A stretch of DNA of 23,524 nt from an uncultured Porphyromonadaceae bacterium (lineage in GTDB: Bacteria > Bacteroidota > Bacteroidia > Bacteroidales > Barnesiellaceae_A). Under the pieces are notes generated by a model. It searched no databases. It was not told the origin of the DNA and was given only the letters and a program-made list of their open reading frames with translations. The translations under genes were made by a program, and so were the position numbers. Within the stretch, counting starts at the first letter, position 1, and each line of letters starts with the position of its first letter. Positions 1 through 9,408 of the stretch are shown here, piece by piece. The stretch lies in the NCBI GenBank assembly GCA_900542255.1, contig UQMR01000034.1, positions 1 through 23,524 on the forward strand. The letters are read 5' to 3'.

Positions 1-105
1 GGCAGGCTGTTGCCGCTCGTTTTTCTGTTTGTGCGGACGGTATATGGCGTACAAGACTATGCCTGTGAGCACCAGCGCTGCGGTGATGATGAGTAAGAGT
101 GTCAT
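1..105 (-). CDS. Small membrane protein, N-terminal part (runs off left edge)
   Basis: The reading frame starts with ATG at 105-103 and stays open for 35 codons to the window edge. The first 22 or so residues form one hydrophobic membrane segment (starts MTLLLIITAA). A basic, polar stretch follows (RPHKQKNERQQ), which by the positive-inside rule would be cytoplasmic. Its ATG overlaps the aroA stop codon (ATGA), and a strong purine run (AAGGAGGAGG) in the last aroA codons serves as ribosome binding site, so it is very probably translated together with aroA. The rest of the protein is outside the window and I cannot name a family. It could be a short one-segment protein or the membrane anchor of a longer one. 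Confidence 0.55.
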   Translation of the reverse strand, partial: MTLLLIITAALVLTGIVLYAIYRPHKQKNERQQPA

Positions 106-1349
106 GGCTGTACCTCCTCCTTGGGGTCGTATGGGGTTATGACATATCCGGCGCGTTGCAAGTCGTCCCAAAAGTGCGGGTATGATTTGGCAACTACGTC
201 GGGATTGCTTATCGATATCTCGCCCGTCACAAGGGCTGCGGGGGCAAACGTCATGGCCATGCGATGGTCGCCATGCGGGTCTATGCAGGAGGGTGTATGG
301 GACGAGGGTATGCGGTTGCCGCTCCATTCGATGGTGCCGGCCTCGGGCGAGGTGAATGCAAAGCCTATCTTTCGGGCTTCGCTTATCAGTACGGCTATGC
401 GGTCGCACTCTTTCAGCGGAAGGTTGCCGAGCCCGGTGAGTTGAAAGGGGATGCCTTTCAAGGCACAGGTCATGGCAAGGGTTTGTGCAATGTCGGGTGT
501 GTCGGCAAGGTCGGCAATAAAGTTTTGGGCTGTTACGGGGCCTGGCGATAATGTTACGTCGCCGTTGTCGTAGGAGGTCGCCACACCGAGTTGCCCGAAA
601 TAGGACGCTATGCGGGCATCGCCTTGCAGGGTGTTGCGCCACAACGTTTTCAGTCGCATGGGGGTGCGACTTACGGCCACTGTCTCATACCAGTACGAAG
701 CTGCCGACCAGTCGCTTTCTATCTCGATGCAGGCGGGTTTGTATTCCCCGGGGGCTACCGTTATGCTGTTGTCGTGGCACGTTATCGTGGCACCGAAACT
801 GCGCATAAGCTCTATTGTCATCTCTATGTAGGGGCGCGATACGATGTTGCCTATGATGGTGAGGTGCAATCCGTCGCGCATAAGGGGTGCCACGAGCAGG
901 AGTGCCGTTATGAATTGCGAGCTGATGTCGCCTTTTATGGTTATCTCTCCCCCTTGTAACAGGCCTCCTTGTATGGCTAATGGCGGAAATCCCTCTTCGT
1001 CAATGTAGCGGATGCTTGCGCCGGCGGCACGCAGTGCCTCAACCAGTGCTCCTATGGGACGCTGTTGCATGCGGGACGAGCCGGTAAGGGTATGCTCTCT
1101 CCCGCTTAGAGTAGCATAATATGCCGTCAGGAAACGCATGGCCGTCCCGGCATCGCCTATGTCTATGATATTGTCTGTATTGCCTATGGCGTGTTGCATG
1201 GCCGCAATGTCGTTGCAAGCCGCATTATCCGTTGTTTGCGGCATACCCGCGAGGGCACGCAGCAGGGTTATGCGGTTGGCTATGCTTTTAGAGGGGGGCA
1301 GCTCTATCCGGCACGGCTGTAATGTATGTGCGCCTATGCGGTATATCAT
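102..1349 (-). CDS. aroA: 3-phosphoshikimate 1-carboxyvinyltransferase (EPSP synthase)
   Basis: AroA transfers the enolpyruvyl group of PEP to shikimate 3-phosphate, the sixth step of the shikimate pathway to chorismate and aromatic amino acids, in the cytosol. The 415 residues match the family length. Visible hallmarks are the phosphate-binding PSKS near residues 19-22 (Lys21), GDAGTAMRF at 65-73 (the usual NAGTAMR, with Asp for Asn), DWSAASYW in the second domain, DTPDIAQT, KECDRI, and DPHGDHRMAM near the C-terminus. The ATG at 1349 fits the family N-terminus and lies just downstream of a TAnnTTTG-like element. The 3' end overlaps the next gene by four bases (ATGA), which implies coupling. 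The Asp in GDAGTAMR seems to be common in Bacteroidota homologues, so I do not read it as a defect. Confidence 0.97.
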   Translation of the reverse strand: MIYRIGAHTLQPCRIELPPSKSIANRITLLRALAGMPQTTDNAACNDIAAMQHAIGNTDNIIDIGDAGTAMRFLTAYYATLSGREHTLTGSSRMQQRPIGALVEALRAAGASIRYIDEEGFPPLAIQGGLLQGGEITIKGDISSQFITALLLVAPLMRDGLHLTIIGNIVSRPYIEMTIELMRSFGATITCHDNSITVAPGEYKPACIEIESDWSAASYWYETVAVSRTPMRLKTLWRNTLQGDARIASYFGQLGVATSYDNGDVTLSPGPVTAQNFIADLADTPDIAQTLAMTCALKGIPFQLTGLGNLPLKECDRIAVLISEARKIGFAFTSPEAGTIEWSGNRIPSSHTPSCIDPHGDHRMAMTFAPAALVTGEISISNPDVVAKSYPHFWDDLQRAGYVITPYDPKEEVQP

Positions 1350-1368
1350 GCAATCTTATTTAGGGGAG

Positions 1369-1376
1369 CAAAAATA
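1369..1376 (-). promoter_or_regulatory. Putative aroA promoter (-7 element)
   Basis: On the minus strand this reads TATTTTTG, matching the Bacteroidota -7 consensus TAnnTTTG, about 20 bases before the aroA ATG. No clear TTTG -33 box was found at the usual distance, so the call rests on one element and position. Confidence 0.4.
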
Positions 1377-1569
1377 CGAAAAATAGAGTTCGTATGTTGT
1401 GCCGGTGCCTCTAAAAAAGTGTAAACCCTTGTTGGAGAAAGCCGGCTATCCCTTCTTTTTATCAGCCGGTTGCGGCCGATGTCTTGGGCAGGTTTTAGGG
1501 ATATACGCGGTAAAAGGAGGCTCTCTATTGTATGGGAGGGTATGGCGTACGCTATTGTGTAGCGTATAT

Positions 1570-1599
1570 AAAAAAACTCCCCGCCGATGTGGCGGGGAG
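1570..1599 (-). terminator. Rho-independent terminator of the 1501-residue protein gene
   Basis: On the minus strand a perfect 9-bp stem (CTCCCCGCC / GGCGGGGAG) with a 5-base loop is followed at once by seven T. It lies about 50 bases past the TAA stop at 1648, in the right orientation. The rest of the gap to aroA (1377-1569) shows no gene; there is only a weak CCGGCT...AGCCGG inverted repeat around 1448-1475. Confidence 0.9.
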
Positions 1600-1647
1600 C
1601 GTCGCTTCGTTATTTATTGCGAAGCGTAAGGATGAGAGAATTGCTCA

Positions 1648-4600
1648 TTACTTCACTTGTACTTTTGCAGAGGCTTTCTCGTCTACTTTCACAACATATA
1701 CACCGCGGTTTACAGGTACGTTGATGCTGTTGTCGGTAGCTTTGAGGCTGCGTAAGAGTTTACCTTCTGTAGTGTAGATGCTTACCATGTGGCCTTCTAC
1801 GTTCTCAATCTTGATAGCTCCGTCTACGCCGTAAGCCTTCATGCCCAAGCTCTTCACGTCGGTAACACCAGAGGTGAATGTCTTGGTGTTCGACATGAGT
1901 GACTCACCTTCGTCGTAAACAACTGTTACATTGAATGAGAGCTCGCTGGCCGGAGTTTCTGACGTATAGTTGTAGGTAGTCTCTGCGATAGGAGTTTCGG
2001 TGAGCTTGCTACCGTTGAGGTATACGTTGTAACCCATGAGCGTGATGTCAACAACCGACGATGCTTTGACATAAGACAAGTCGTCAATCATAAGAGCGAA
2101 AGCATCTATTGCATTGTAGTGGATAGCAAAGTACTTGGCATCCGCGGGTAATGTATAGGTGAATTGCTCCCAGCTTTGAGTTGTCTTCATTTCTGATGCC
2201 AATACCGTGAACGCGTCGCGGTCTTGTGTCGTGGTAGAGTAGAGAACCTCGAACGACTCGGGATATTGAGTATCGGCGATGGCTGCATAGAACGAAAGTT
2301 CGGTGCCTCCTACAATCTCGGGTGAAATCAACCAGTCGTCGTTTCCTGCACCACTGCCATCGGGTACCGAAGCGAACGATATCAAGCACTTGTCGCCAGA
2401 GTAAGGCAAGAAGTTCGATGCTGCGATATTTGCTTCTGCGGGCGACCATACCATGAATGACATAGCTTCACTTGCGTGGGGGAATGAAACGCCAGACAGG
2501 CCGTAGGTCTCTAAACCATCACCGTCGATGAGCGTGTATTCGCCGATTTGGTCGATGATAAATCCTTCATAGCTTTCCATGTCGTCTACTGTGGTTTCAG
2601 GAACCAGCAGAGGCTCGGACCATGTCAAGGTTACATTTTGCAACGAAGCATCGCAAGTACCTGTCAAGTCTGTGATTACGGGCAGGTCGGGTTGTGAAAC
2701 GTGCAATGTAAGGCTCTTGACGTTGTCATCGGGATATTCATCGGTAGCTCCTTCGAGTACGGCCTCTACGGAAACTTCAACGGCCTTACCTATTTGCTCT
2801 ACATTGGGAGCATACGTGAACGATAAGGATGCAGTCTCGCCCTTGGCAATAGCTTCGGTTTGTTGTTGTGCTTCAACGAAAGCTCCGTCAACAGAGAGAT
2901 TTACGGTGAATGTAGCAGCTTCGCTACCCTTATTGCTTACTTGGACATTGAATGTGCCTTCTTGGCCGGCAGCCAGTTTGCTGGGACCTTCAAACTTGTT
3001 AACCAAGATGTTGTTGATCCATGATTTCTCTACGCGGATGTAGTCGATGAAGATGCAAGATGTTGCGGAAACAGTACCGCTGAGGTTGATGCATATCCAC
3101 GGAGCATCTTGGTAAGCAGAGAGGTCAACTTCATACTCGGCCCAACCTTCACCATCAGAGAGGTTTTTGTTGAATAACTCTGTGTAATTTACTTCGTCGG
3201 TCGAAACAGATACGCTGAGCGAACCTTCTTCCTCGTAGTGGAACATAGAGAAGTAGAGAACAGGAGCATCCAGTTGTTTAAGCGTCATCTTAGGAACTTG
3301 CAAGCTGGCTGTTCCGCCCGACCATCCGTAGTTATCGAAGATTCCGAACATACCGCCATCTTCCGATACTACATCTACACCAAACATTGAACCATCAGTG
3401 AGGATACCTGCTGTTACGAATCCATTCGATGAGATGAACCAAGGTTGTGTGGTTAATGTACCGCCGGCCAATGTCTCTTCGAAAGGTGCGGCGTAGGGTG
3501 TTCCTAAAACTACGGTTTGACCTACAAGACTACTTTCTCCTCCGAGGTTAGATGCTGATACGGCATATGTATAGCCTGCCAAAGCAGTATCCTCTACGGG
3601 GTCGACAGTGTATGTAAATTCTGTGGTTTCATCAATAGCTACATACATTCCATCTTGGTCAACATAGTAAATGGTGTATGTTAATTCTGCCGGGTCGAAA
3701 TATCCCTCACCTGCGCCACTTGTAGGAGCTGACCATGTGATGGTAGCACTCATATTGTCGGCACTGGGTACTACTGAGAAATCTTCAACAGGACCCGGAA
3801 CAGCATAACCGCAGAAGCATGTTACGGTTGCATAATCGCCATTACCTGCGCTGTTGCTTGTGTAGATGACATAGCTGTTGTTGCCGTTGGCAGCTTCTCC
3901 GTCGAATGCCGAGCCTTCTGCGCCGGGAGCCAATGTCATAGAAGCTATTTCGAGCGTGTCACCGCGTACAACGCGTACAGTAACATCTTCTGTAAGGTCG
4001 CCTTCGCCAAATGATTTAGTCGGGGCTTTGAAGTTGATTGTCACCGTGCAGGCACCTTTTTCACCCGGTATGGTTTCGATGTCGGTTACAGCCTGAGGTG
4101 CATCCAAAGAGGGACCTTCGACGATGCTGATGCTCTGAACATCGAGGTAGAACATGTCTGCATCGGATATTGCGTGGATACCTACGTAGAATTTTCCATC
4201 GGCGGGTGCTTTGAAGTATGCAGTGAGATTCTCCATGCTGCCTGTTGTCAGGTCTGTTGCAGGTATGATAGTAGTCGTGTGGTCGGCCGGATCGAGAGAT
4301 GAACCCAAGGTTACTTCTATTCTTTCGGCATAGCTTGTGCTATAAGCTCCGGCAACCAATGTCAGTTCATATACTTTATCGCCTGACATTTCAATGGGAG
4401 GAGTCATTGCATAGTCATCGGCATTGTTGGATGAGCTGTAAGTGTAACGGAGTACATTGGAGCTGAATTTCCATGTATTGTCATCATTGTTGTTATCGAC
4501 GATGGTGTACAGCAGAATGCTGCTTTCTGTGTCGAATGTCTGAGAATAAGGAATAGTGAGGGCGTCGCCATATTGTTTTCCTTCGCTATCGGCGCTCAAA

Positions 4601-6153
4601 CCTTCTTTCTCGCCACTGAATGCAGTAACAGTCCATACATAGTATGAGAGGTTGGTACCGAGTTGGTCGGTATATGTAGTTGCTGTAACGTCCTCTGCGA
4701 TTACTTCATTATTGCGTTTGATGGTGTAGTTGAGTTTCTCGGGATTTACCCATCCGCCATTGATACCGGGGCCTTGCGGAGCATCCCATGTGATGACGGC
4801 ATTTCCTGTCTCATCTATATTCACTTGTATGTTCGTTACAGCCATAGGAGCGTCTTCGCCGGTGTATGTCGTAACAGAAACGGTTGCACCGTTACCGCCG
4901 GCTTCGTTGCTACAATAAGCACTTATGGTATGCTTGCCTTCTGTCAAGGCTATATTACGCAATACTGTGGCGCCGGGTTGCAAATCGTTTACAGTTTCGT
5001 AGGCCTCACCGTCAATCGTCAAATACATGTCAACATTACCCTCTAATGTATTGCCACCAACTGTTACAGACGGAACTGTGATAGTAACATCGGCTGTCAA
5101 TGCACCCGGTTGGGCATAAGCTACTTCTACTGTCGGACGACCCGGAGCTGCTTCGTCGGCAAATGGGTCGGTAGAGAAGAGGCATGTGAACTCTTCTGAT
5201 TTGCTGAATACGCTAAGGGTTTCTACCTCACCGCTTACAGGGTCTATTGAGATAACTTCACTTTCTGTTTCGTTAGATGCTGCCCAAATGATTTTCTTGT
5301 CTAACGGGCTCCAACAAGCAGATTGCATATATTGGGGTGAGAAGCCAGTAGATGTAACCTTGTCGCCTAATTGAGCGTTGGTTTTGTCCATTTTGTAAAC
5401 ATCTCCTGCACTGTCGATAACGTAGAGTTGTCCCTCTTTATCGATGGTCATAGCGAAAAGGCTCAATTCGCCCAAATTGCCTACCGGTGTGTAGGACCCG
5501 TCCTCAAATGTGCAGAGCTCGAAGTACGAGCCATCGGCACTATAATTGATGGAGTAAATATCTTCTGTGGTGGGGTCCATTGTCATGTTGATTGCGACCT
5601 GACTCAAATCTTCGGTGCCATGTACATACGTATCTACGATTTCTTTTGTAGCGAAATCATAGACGTACGTCTGGCAGTCCAACAACATGCCCCAAAATTC
5701 GTTATATACATTGACATAAACCTTTCCATCTACATAGGTACCGGCACCGGAAAGATTGTTGTCTGATGCATACTCAGAGTAGGAGTTGTTGGCGAAGTCA
5801 AATTTGTAGATGCCATAGAACGGATCTGTTGTCCAGTCCGAAGAGAAGATAAGCAGACCGTAGATTTCACCAACTGCCGTGCCGGAAATTTGCGATGCTC
5901 CGGGACGTTTCATAACCGGTAGTTTGTTGGCATTGGGAATTTCTTTGAATTTAGGTGTGCTCTTTCTTGCGGGAGCAGGAAATTTAGGACCTTTTTTCAC
6001 GGTGCGTGCTTGTCCGTTGTGCATAGTTGCTTTTTGAGCAAAATTTGCCGGGCCGGCAAATCTTCCCACCTCGGCATAAGATGTAGCCGGAATCAGCATG
6101 GCAGCGGTTAAAAATGCTGCTACATACTGTTTGAAGGTAGTTTTCGTTAGCAT
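1648..6153 (-). CDS. Secreted multidomain protein with choice-of-anchor J and FN3-like modules, T9SS tail
   Basis: A 1501-residue exported protein of unknown exact function. Residues 1-27 form a Sec signal peptide (basic start, hydrophobic core, SYA cleavage site). A basic, Pro-rich linker follows. Residues about 95-345 look like repeated beta-propeller blades (patterns such as GQLYVIDSAGDVYKMD). From about 350 to 1430 come immunoglobulin/fibronectin III-like domains (TWDAP- and TWSAP-type strands near 455 and 800). These alternate with three modules resembling choice-of-anchor J domains, near 530-680, 885-1040 and 1190-1360 (WLISP, IDYIRV and IDDLSYV motifs). The last 70 residues resemble a T9SS type A sorting tail, ending in GVYVVKV...KVQVK. 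Expected location is the cell surface or medium, through Sec then the Por machinery. It is divergent from an M6 protease with a similar tail and has its own terminator. Domain borders are estimates; adhesion or carbohydrate binding is only inferred. Confidence 0.85.
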   Translation of the reverse strand: MLTKTTFKQYVAAFLTAAMLIPATSYAEVGRFAGPANFAQKATMHNGQARTVKKGPKFPAPARKSTPKFKEIPNANKLPVMKRPGASQISGTAVGEIYGLLIFSSDWTTDPFYGIYKFDFANNSYSEYASDNNLSGAGTYVDGKVYVNVYNEFWGMLLDCQTYVYDFATKEIVDTYVHGTEDLSQVAINMTMDPTTEDIYSINYSADGSYFELCTFEDGSYTPVGNLGELSLFAMTIDKEGQLYVIDSAGDVYKMDKTNAQLGDKVTSTGFSPQYMQSACWSPLDKKIIWAASNETESEVISIDPVSGEVETLSVFSKSEEFTCLFSTDPFADEAAPGRPTVEVAYAQPGALTADVTITVPSVTVGGNTLEGNVDMYLTIDGEAYETVNDLQPGATVLRNIALTEGKHTISAYCSNEAGGNGATVSVTTYTGEDAPMAVTNIQVNIDETGNAVITWDAPQGPGINGGWVNPEKLNYTIKRNNEVIAEDVTATTYTDQLGTNLSYYVWTVTAFSGEKEGLSADSEGKQYGDALTIPYSQTFDTESSILLYTIVDNNNDDNTWKFSSNVLRYTYSSSNNADDYAMTPPIEMSGDKVYELTLVAGAYSTSYAERIEVTLGSSLDPADHTTTIIPATDLTTGSMENLTAYFKAPADGKFYVGIHAISDADMFYLDVQSISIVEGPSLDAPQAVTDIETIPGEKGACTVTINFKAPTKSFGEGDLTEDVTVRVVRGDTLEIASMTLAPGAEGSAFDGEAANGNNSYVIYTSNSAGNGDYATVTCFCGYAVPGPVEDFSVVPSADNMSATITWSAPTSGAGEGYFDPAELTYTIYYVDQDGMYVAIDETTEFTYTVDPVEDTALAGYTYAVSASNLGGESSLVGQTVVLGTPYAAPFEETLAGGTLTTQPWFISSNGFVTAGILTDGSMFGVDVVSEDGGMFGIFDNYGWSGGTASLQVPKMTLKQLDAPVLYFSMFHYEEEGSLSVSVSTDEVNYTELFNKNLSDGEGWAEYEVDLSAYQDAPWICINLSGTVSATSCIFIDYIRVEKSWINNILVNKFEGPSKLAAGQEGTFNVQVSNKGSEAATFTVNLSVDGAFVEAQQQTEAIAKGETASLSFTYAPNVEQIGKAVEVSVEAVLEGATDEYPDDNVKSLTLHVSQPDLPVITDLTGTCDASLQNVTLTWSEPLLVPETTVDDMESYEGFIIDQIGEYTLIDGDGLETYGLSGVSFPHASEAMSFMVWSPAEANIAASNFLPYSGDKCLISFASVPDGSGAGNDDWLISPEIVGGTELSFYAAIADTQYPESFEVLYSTTTQDRDAFTVLASEMKTTQSWEQFTYTLPADAKYFAIHYNAIDAFALMIDDLSYVKASSVVDITLMGYNVYLNGSKLTETPIAETTYNYTSETPASELSFNVTVVYDEGESLMSNTKTFTSGVTDVKSLGMKAYGVDGAIKIENVEGHMVSIYTTEGKLLRSLKATDNSINVPVNRGVYVVKVDEKASAKVQVK

Positions 6154-6204
6154 AGTGGATTGATTTTAGTTAAACATTGAGAATTTTGCTATTTTTCTCT
6201 GATG

Positions 6205-6212
6205 CAAATATG
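6205..6212 (-). promoter_or_regulatory. Possible promoter of the 1501-residue protein gene
   Basis: Minus strand CATATTTG, one mismatch from TAnnTTTG, with a TTG 20 bases upstream. It would give a leader of about 45 bases. The surrounding 6154-6428 region is strongly AT-rich and contains no gene; it must hold the divergent promoters of both flanking genes. Confidence 0.3.
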
Positions 6213-6369
6213 GAAATAATATTTTTCAAAAACAAGTAATTGTAATAAATTTTTTTATAATAAGATGTTTTTTGCTTGAAAAGGTAAGTAAAAACTTGAT
6301 GGGAAAATAGAAAACGCTGTTTTAATAGCTTCTGTGGGCATTTTTGAAAAATAAATTTTTTCTAATTTG

Positions 6370-6400
6370 TTGGCAAATTTATTTTATGTGCATATATTTG
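6370..6400 (+). promoter_or_regulatory. Promoter of the M6 metalloprotease gene
   Basis: TTG at 6370-6372, a 20-base spacer, then TATATTTG at 6393-6400: a full match to the Bacteroidota -33/-7 pattern. The predicted start site near 6406 leaves a leader of roughly 20 bases before the ATG at 6429. The ATG at 6421 is in another frame. Confidence 0.6.
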
Positions 6401-6428
6401 TGTACGTTTTACTTTTAATAATGGATTT

Positions 6429-9227
6429 ATGGATAAATTATGTAGAGAGTTCTTCAAGTCGTTTGCACTTGCAGCGTGTATGCTGGCTGTGCCATGCGCA
6501 AGTTTTGCCATTCCGGCGAAACCAACGGTTATAGAGTATAGGCAGCCCGACGGGTCGGTGATACCTTTATATATAAGGGGCGATGAGAGGGCGCACTTTT
6601 TTGTGAGCACAGATGGATATCCGATATTGCGCGGCGAGGACGGGCTGTTCTATTATGCCGTAGAGAAAAACGGTAAGGCCGTTGTATCGGATATGCGTGC
6701 CTCGCGTGTAGAGGAGCGAAACGAAATGGAGAGAAACTGGCTGTCGGCATTGAATGTCGAAAATGTATGGCAGGGTATGAAGATGCGTGACATGCAATTG
6801 AAAAAGCAGCGTAGCGAAACTCCTCCTATGCGGGCCACTTCGTTTCCTACGATAGGCGTGCACAAGTCGTTGGTAATATTGGTAGAGTATAGCGATGTGT
6901 CGTTTTCTCTCGATAATCCGCAAGATTATTTCTATCGTATGCTCAATGAAGCGGGGTTTAGCGACAATGGCGGTACCGGCAGTGCCCGCGACTTCTATAT
7001 ACAAAACTCCGATAGCTTGTATTTGCCTGATTTCGATGTGTTTGGTCCTGTTACTTTATCGCAACCCATGAGTTACTATGGCTCGAATGATTGGTTCGGT
7101 AATGATATGCGCCCCGAACAGATGGTGGTAGAGGCATGTCAGGCCCTTGACGATGAGATAGACTTCTCGGAGTATGACTCTGACGGAGATGGCAAAGTAG
7201 ATAATGTATATATATTTTATGCCGGTTATGGCGAGGCATCGGGTGGCAGCGACGACTCGGTATGGCCTCACTCGTGGGATTTGTCATCGGCCGGAGCATC
7301 GCTTACCCTCGACGGTAAACGGATAGAACATTATGCCTGTTCCAATGAAGTTGAAGGAAACGGTTCTTATGATGGTATAGGCACATTCTGCCATGAGTAT
7401 GGGCATGTATTGGGACTGCCCGACCTTTATGCCACAAGTTATACATGGGCCTTTACCCCCGGTGCATATTCGTTGATGGACTATGGCTCGTATAACAATA
7501 ACAGCCGTACGCCCCCGGCTCTCTCGGCTTATGAGCGCTATGAGCTCAACTGGTTGGAGCCGATAGCCATAGAACCTACCGATACTATCGTGCAATTGCC
7601 TCATATAATGGATAGCAATATGGCCTACATTATACGCGTAGGGCGCAGTTCTAACGAATACTTCCTGCTCGAAAATCGTCAGCAGACTGGATGGGACGAA
7701 TATATCCCCGGGCATGGCATGCTGGTATGGCATGTAGACTATAATACGTCGGTGTGGAATATGAATACGGTAAATAATGACCCCGATCACCAATATGTAG
7801 ACATAGAAGAGGCCGATAATATACAATCGGATATGACGCAAGACGGCGACCCGTTCCCCGGTGCTGACAATGTGACGATGATTGATGACGACACATCGCC
7901 GTCGTTGAAGTCGTGGAACGGTAACCGTACCGAGCGTCGCATCAGCGAAATTACCGAAACGGATGGCTTGATAACATTCCGTTTTGAAAATACAGGTGTC
8001 GAATATGTTGCGCCTGTGGCCGGAGAGCCTACCGATGTGACCCCCGTCTCGGCCATATTGCACTGGACAAAGGTGGATATGGCTACCGGTTATATACTGA
8101 ATGTACATCGTATGGAGGGCGAGACCCCGGTGACTATATTGCTCAATCGTAATGTAGGCGATGTGGACAGTTATGAGCTGACCGACCTCTTCCCCGCTAC
8201 AACCTACTATTATACGTTGCGCAGTGTTTTCTCGGCTGGCAACAGTCCGGTATCGGTTGAGTATTCGTTTACGACTGCCGAGCCTACGTTTGAGTATCTG
8301 TCGCCCGTGGCACACGATGCTGCCGACTTGACCTCGAACAGCTTTACGGCATCGTGGGATGCCATGGAGGGCGCTGTGTCGTACGAATTGAACGTCTATA
8401 CCAAACAACTGGGCGATGTAGAGAGCGTTTCTTATGATTTTACCGATAAGATAACAGGTCTGCCGGCCGGGTGGAGTACATCAAGCCGTAGTTGCTATGG
8501 CGTGACGGGATATTATGGCGAGTCGTTCCCCTCGTTGCGACTGAATGAGGACGGACAGTATCTGCGTACAGCCAAACGCGAGAATCCTGTGACGCGATTT
8601 GCATTCTGGTATCGCGGTATCTCGGCCGAGGCTTCGGATGTAACGTTGCGTATCGTAGGATATAACCCCGAGCGTGATACTTGGACACTGATAACGACAT
8701 TGTCTGTATCCGATAATGCCGATGTGTATGAAATCATGGACTTCTCCCGGGATTATTATGCCATGGGTATTGAAGTAGGTTGCTATAACGGGGGCTCTGT
8801 GGTTGTCGATGACGTGGAGATAGAGTATGCCGAAGTAACGCATGTGCCGGTTGATGGCTACGACGGTTTGCAACTCGCCGAGTGTAGCAAGGTGGTAGAA
8901 GGCTTGGTTGCCAACAACAAATATTATTATCGTGTAAGAGCTTACGATGGCGGGATGTTCTCGATGTACTCTAACGAGGTGCCCGTCTTGCTGTCCAGCG
9001 GCGTGTGCGGCTTGCCTGAGGTTCTCGGTGTAAGTGTAAGACAACATGCTGGTGTTGTATATGTGACCAATGACACCTCGGCACCTGTGAAGGCTGCATT
9101 ATATACCGTGCAGGGTATGTGCGTGGGCAGTTATACCGTAGATATGGGCACTACCCGCATAGAGCTGCCTGCCCGCGGCGTGTATGTATTGCATGTAGGC
9201 GGTACCGGGTATAAGGTGGTAAAATAA
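6429..9227 (+). CDS. Secreted M6-family zinc metalloprotease with FN3-like domains and T9SS tail
   Basis: A 932-residue exported protease (immune inhibitor A/M6 type). Residues 1-27 are a signal peptide (ASFA cleavage). Residues about 30-110 match the propeptide region seen before M6 domains (PDGSVIPLYIRGDE, STDGYPI). The catalytic domain spans about 140-530. It contains a calcium-binding-like loop DSDGDGKVD at 250-258, the zinc motif HEYGH at 322-326 extended to GLPD (Asp332 the likely third ligand), and a Met-turn SLMDYG near 348-353. Residues about 540-860 hold two fibronectin III-like domains, the second interrupted by an anchor-J-like jellyroll (GLPAGW...VVVDDVEI). The C-terminus (last 70 residues, ending GVYVLHVGGTGYKVVK) resembles a T9SS sorting tail. 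All catalytic residues expected are present, so it should be active. It probably degrades extracellular proteins, but the substrate is unknown. Confidence 0.9.
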   Translation: MDKLCREFFKSFALAACMLAVPCASFAIPAKPTVIEYRQPDGSVIPLYIRGDERAHFFVSTDGYPILRGEDGLFYYAVEKNGKAVVSDMRASRVEERNEMERNWLSALNVENVWQGMKMRDMQLKKQRSETPPMRATSFPTIGVHKSLVILVEYSDVSFSLDNPQDYFYRMLNEAGFSDNGGTGSARDFYIQNSDSLYLPDFDVFGPVTLSQPMSYYGSNDWFGNDMRPEQMVVEACQALDDEIDFSEYDSDGDGKVDNVYIFYAGYGEASGGSDDSVWPHSWDLSSAGASLTLDGKRIEHYACSNEVEGNGSYDGIGTFCHEYGHVLGLPDLYATSYTWAFTPGAYSLMDYGSYNNNSRTPPALSAYERYELNWLEPIAIEPTDTIVQLPHIMDSNMAYIIRVGRSSNEYFLLENRQQTGWDEYIPGHGMLVWHVDYNTSVWNMNTVNNDPDHQYVDIEEADNIQSDMTQDGDPFPGADNVTMIDDDTSPSLKSWNGNRTERRISEITETDGLITFRFENTGVEYVAPVAGEPTDVTPVSAILHWTKVDMATGYILNVHRMEGETPVTILLNRNVGDVDSYELTDLFPATTYYYTLRSVFSAGNSPVSVEYSFTTAEPTFEYLSPVAHDAADLTSNSFTASWDAMEGAVSYELNVYTKQLGDVESVSYDFTDKITGLPAGWSTSSRSCYGVTGYYGESFPSLRLNEDGQYLRTAKRENPVTRFAFWYRGISAEASDVTLRIVGYNPERDTWTLITTLSVSDNADVYEIMDFSRDYYAMGIEVGCYNGGSVVVDDVEIEYAEVTHVPVDGYDGLQLAECSKVVEGLVANNKYYYRVRAYDGGMFSMYSNEVPVLLSSGVCGLPEVLGVSVRQHAGVVYVTNDTSAPVKAALYTVQGMCVGSYTVDMGTTRIELPARGVYVLHVGGTGYKVVK

Positions 9228-9247
9228 TTGTAAACGTCTCATAATAT

Positions 9248-9284
9248 GCGGGGTGCGCCTGTTTCGGGCGCACCCCGCTGTCTT
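9248..9284 (+). terminator. Terminator hairpin of the M6 protease gene
   Basis: A perfect 12-bp stem (GCGGGGTGCGCC at 9248-9259 with its complement at 9267-9278) and a 7-base loop start 20 bases after the TAA stop. The T run after it is weak (TGTCTTT), so release may be less efficient than at a canonical site. Confidence 0.65.
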
Positions 9285-9408
9285 TGTGCCGTATCGCCGC
9301 GCTCCTTGTCCAAGGTGGGAGAGAGGCTGGTTTATGAGCCGGTATGATAGGTTGTGTATGTGTGCCATAGTGCCTCTTTATTTGTCGGGAAAGAGGGTGC
9401 ATAAACAG

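Noticed and set aside
7284..8408. 374-residue open frame antisense to the M6 protease
   Set aside because: Its translation is rich in His, Arg, Tyr and Ile with no domain, typical of the shadow of a real gene on the other strand.
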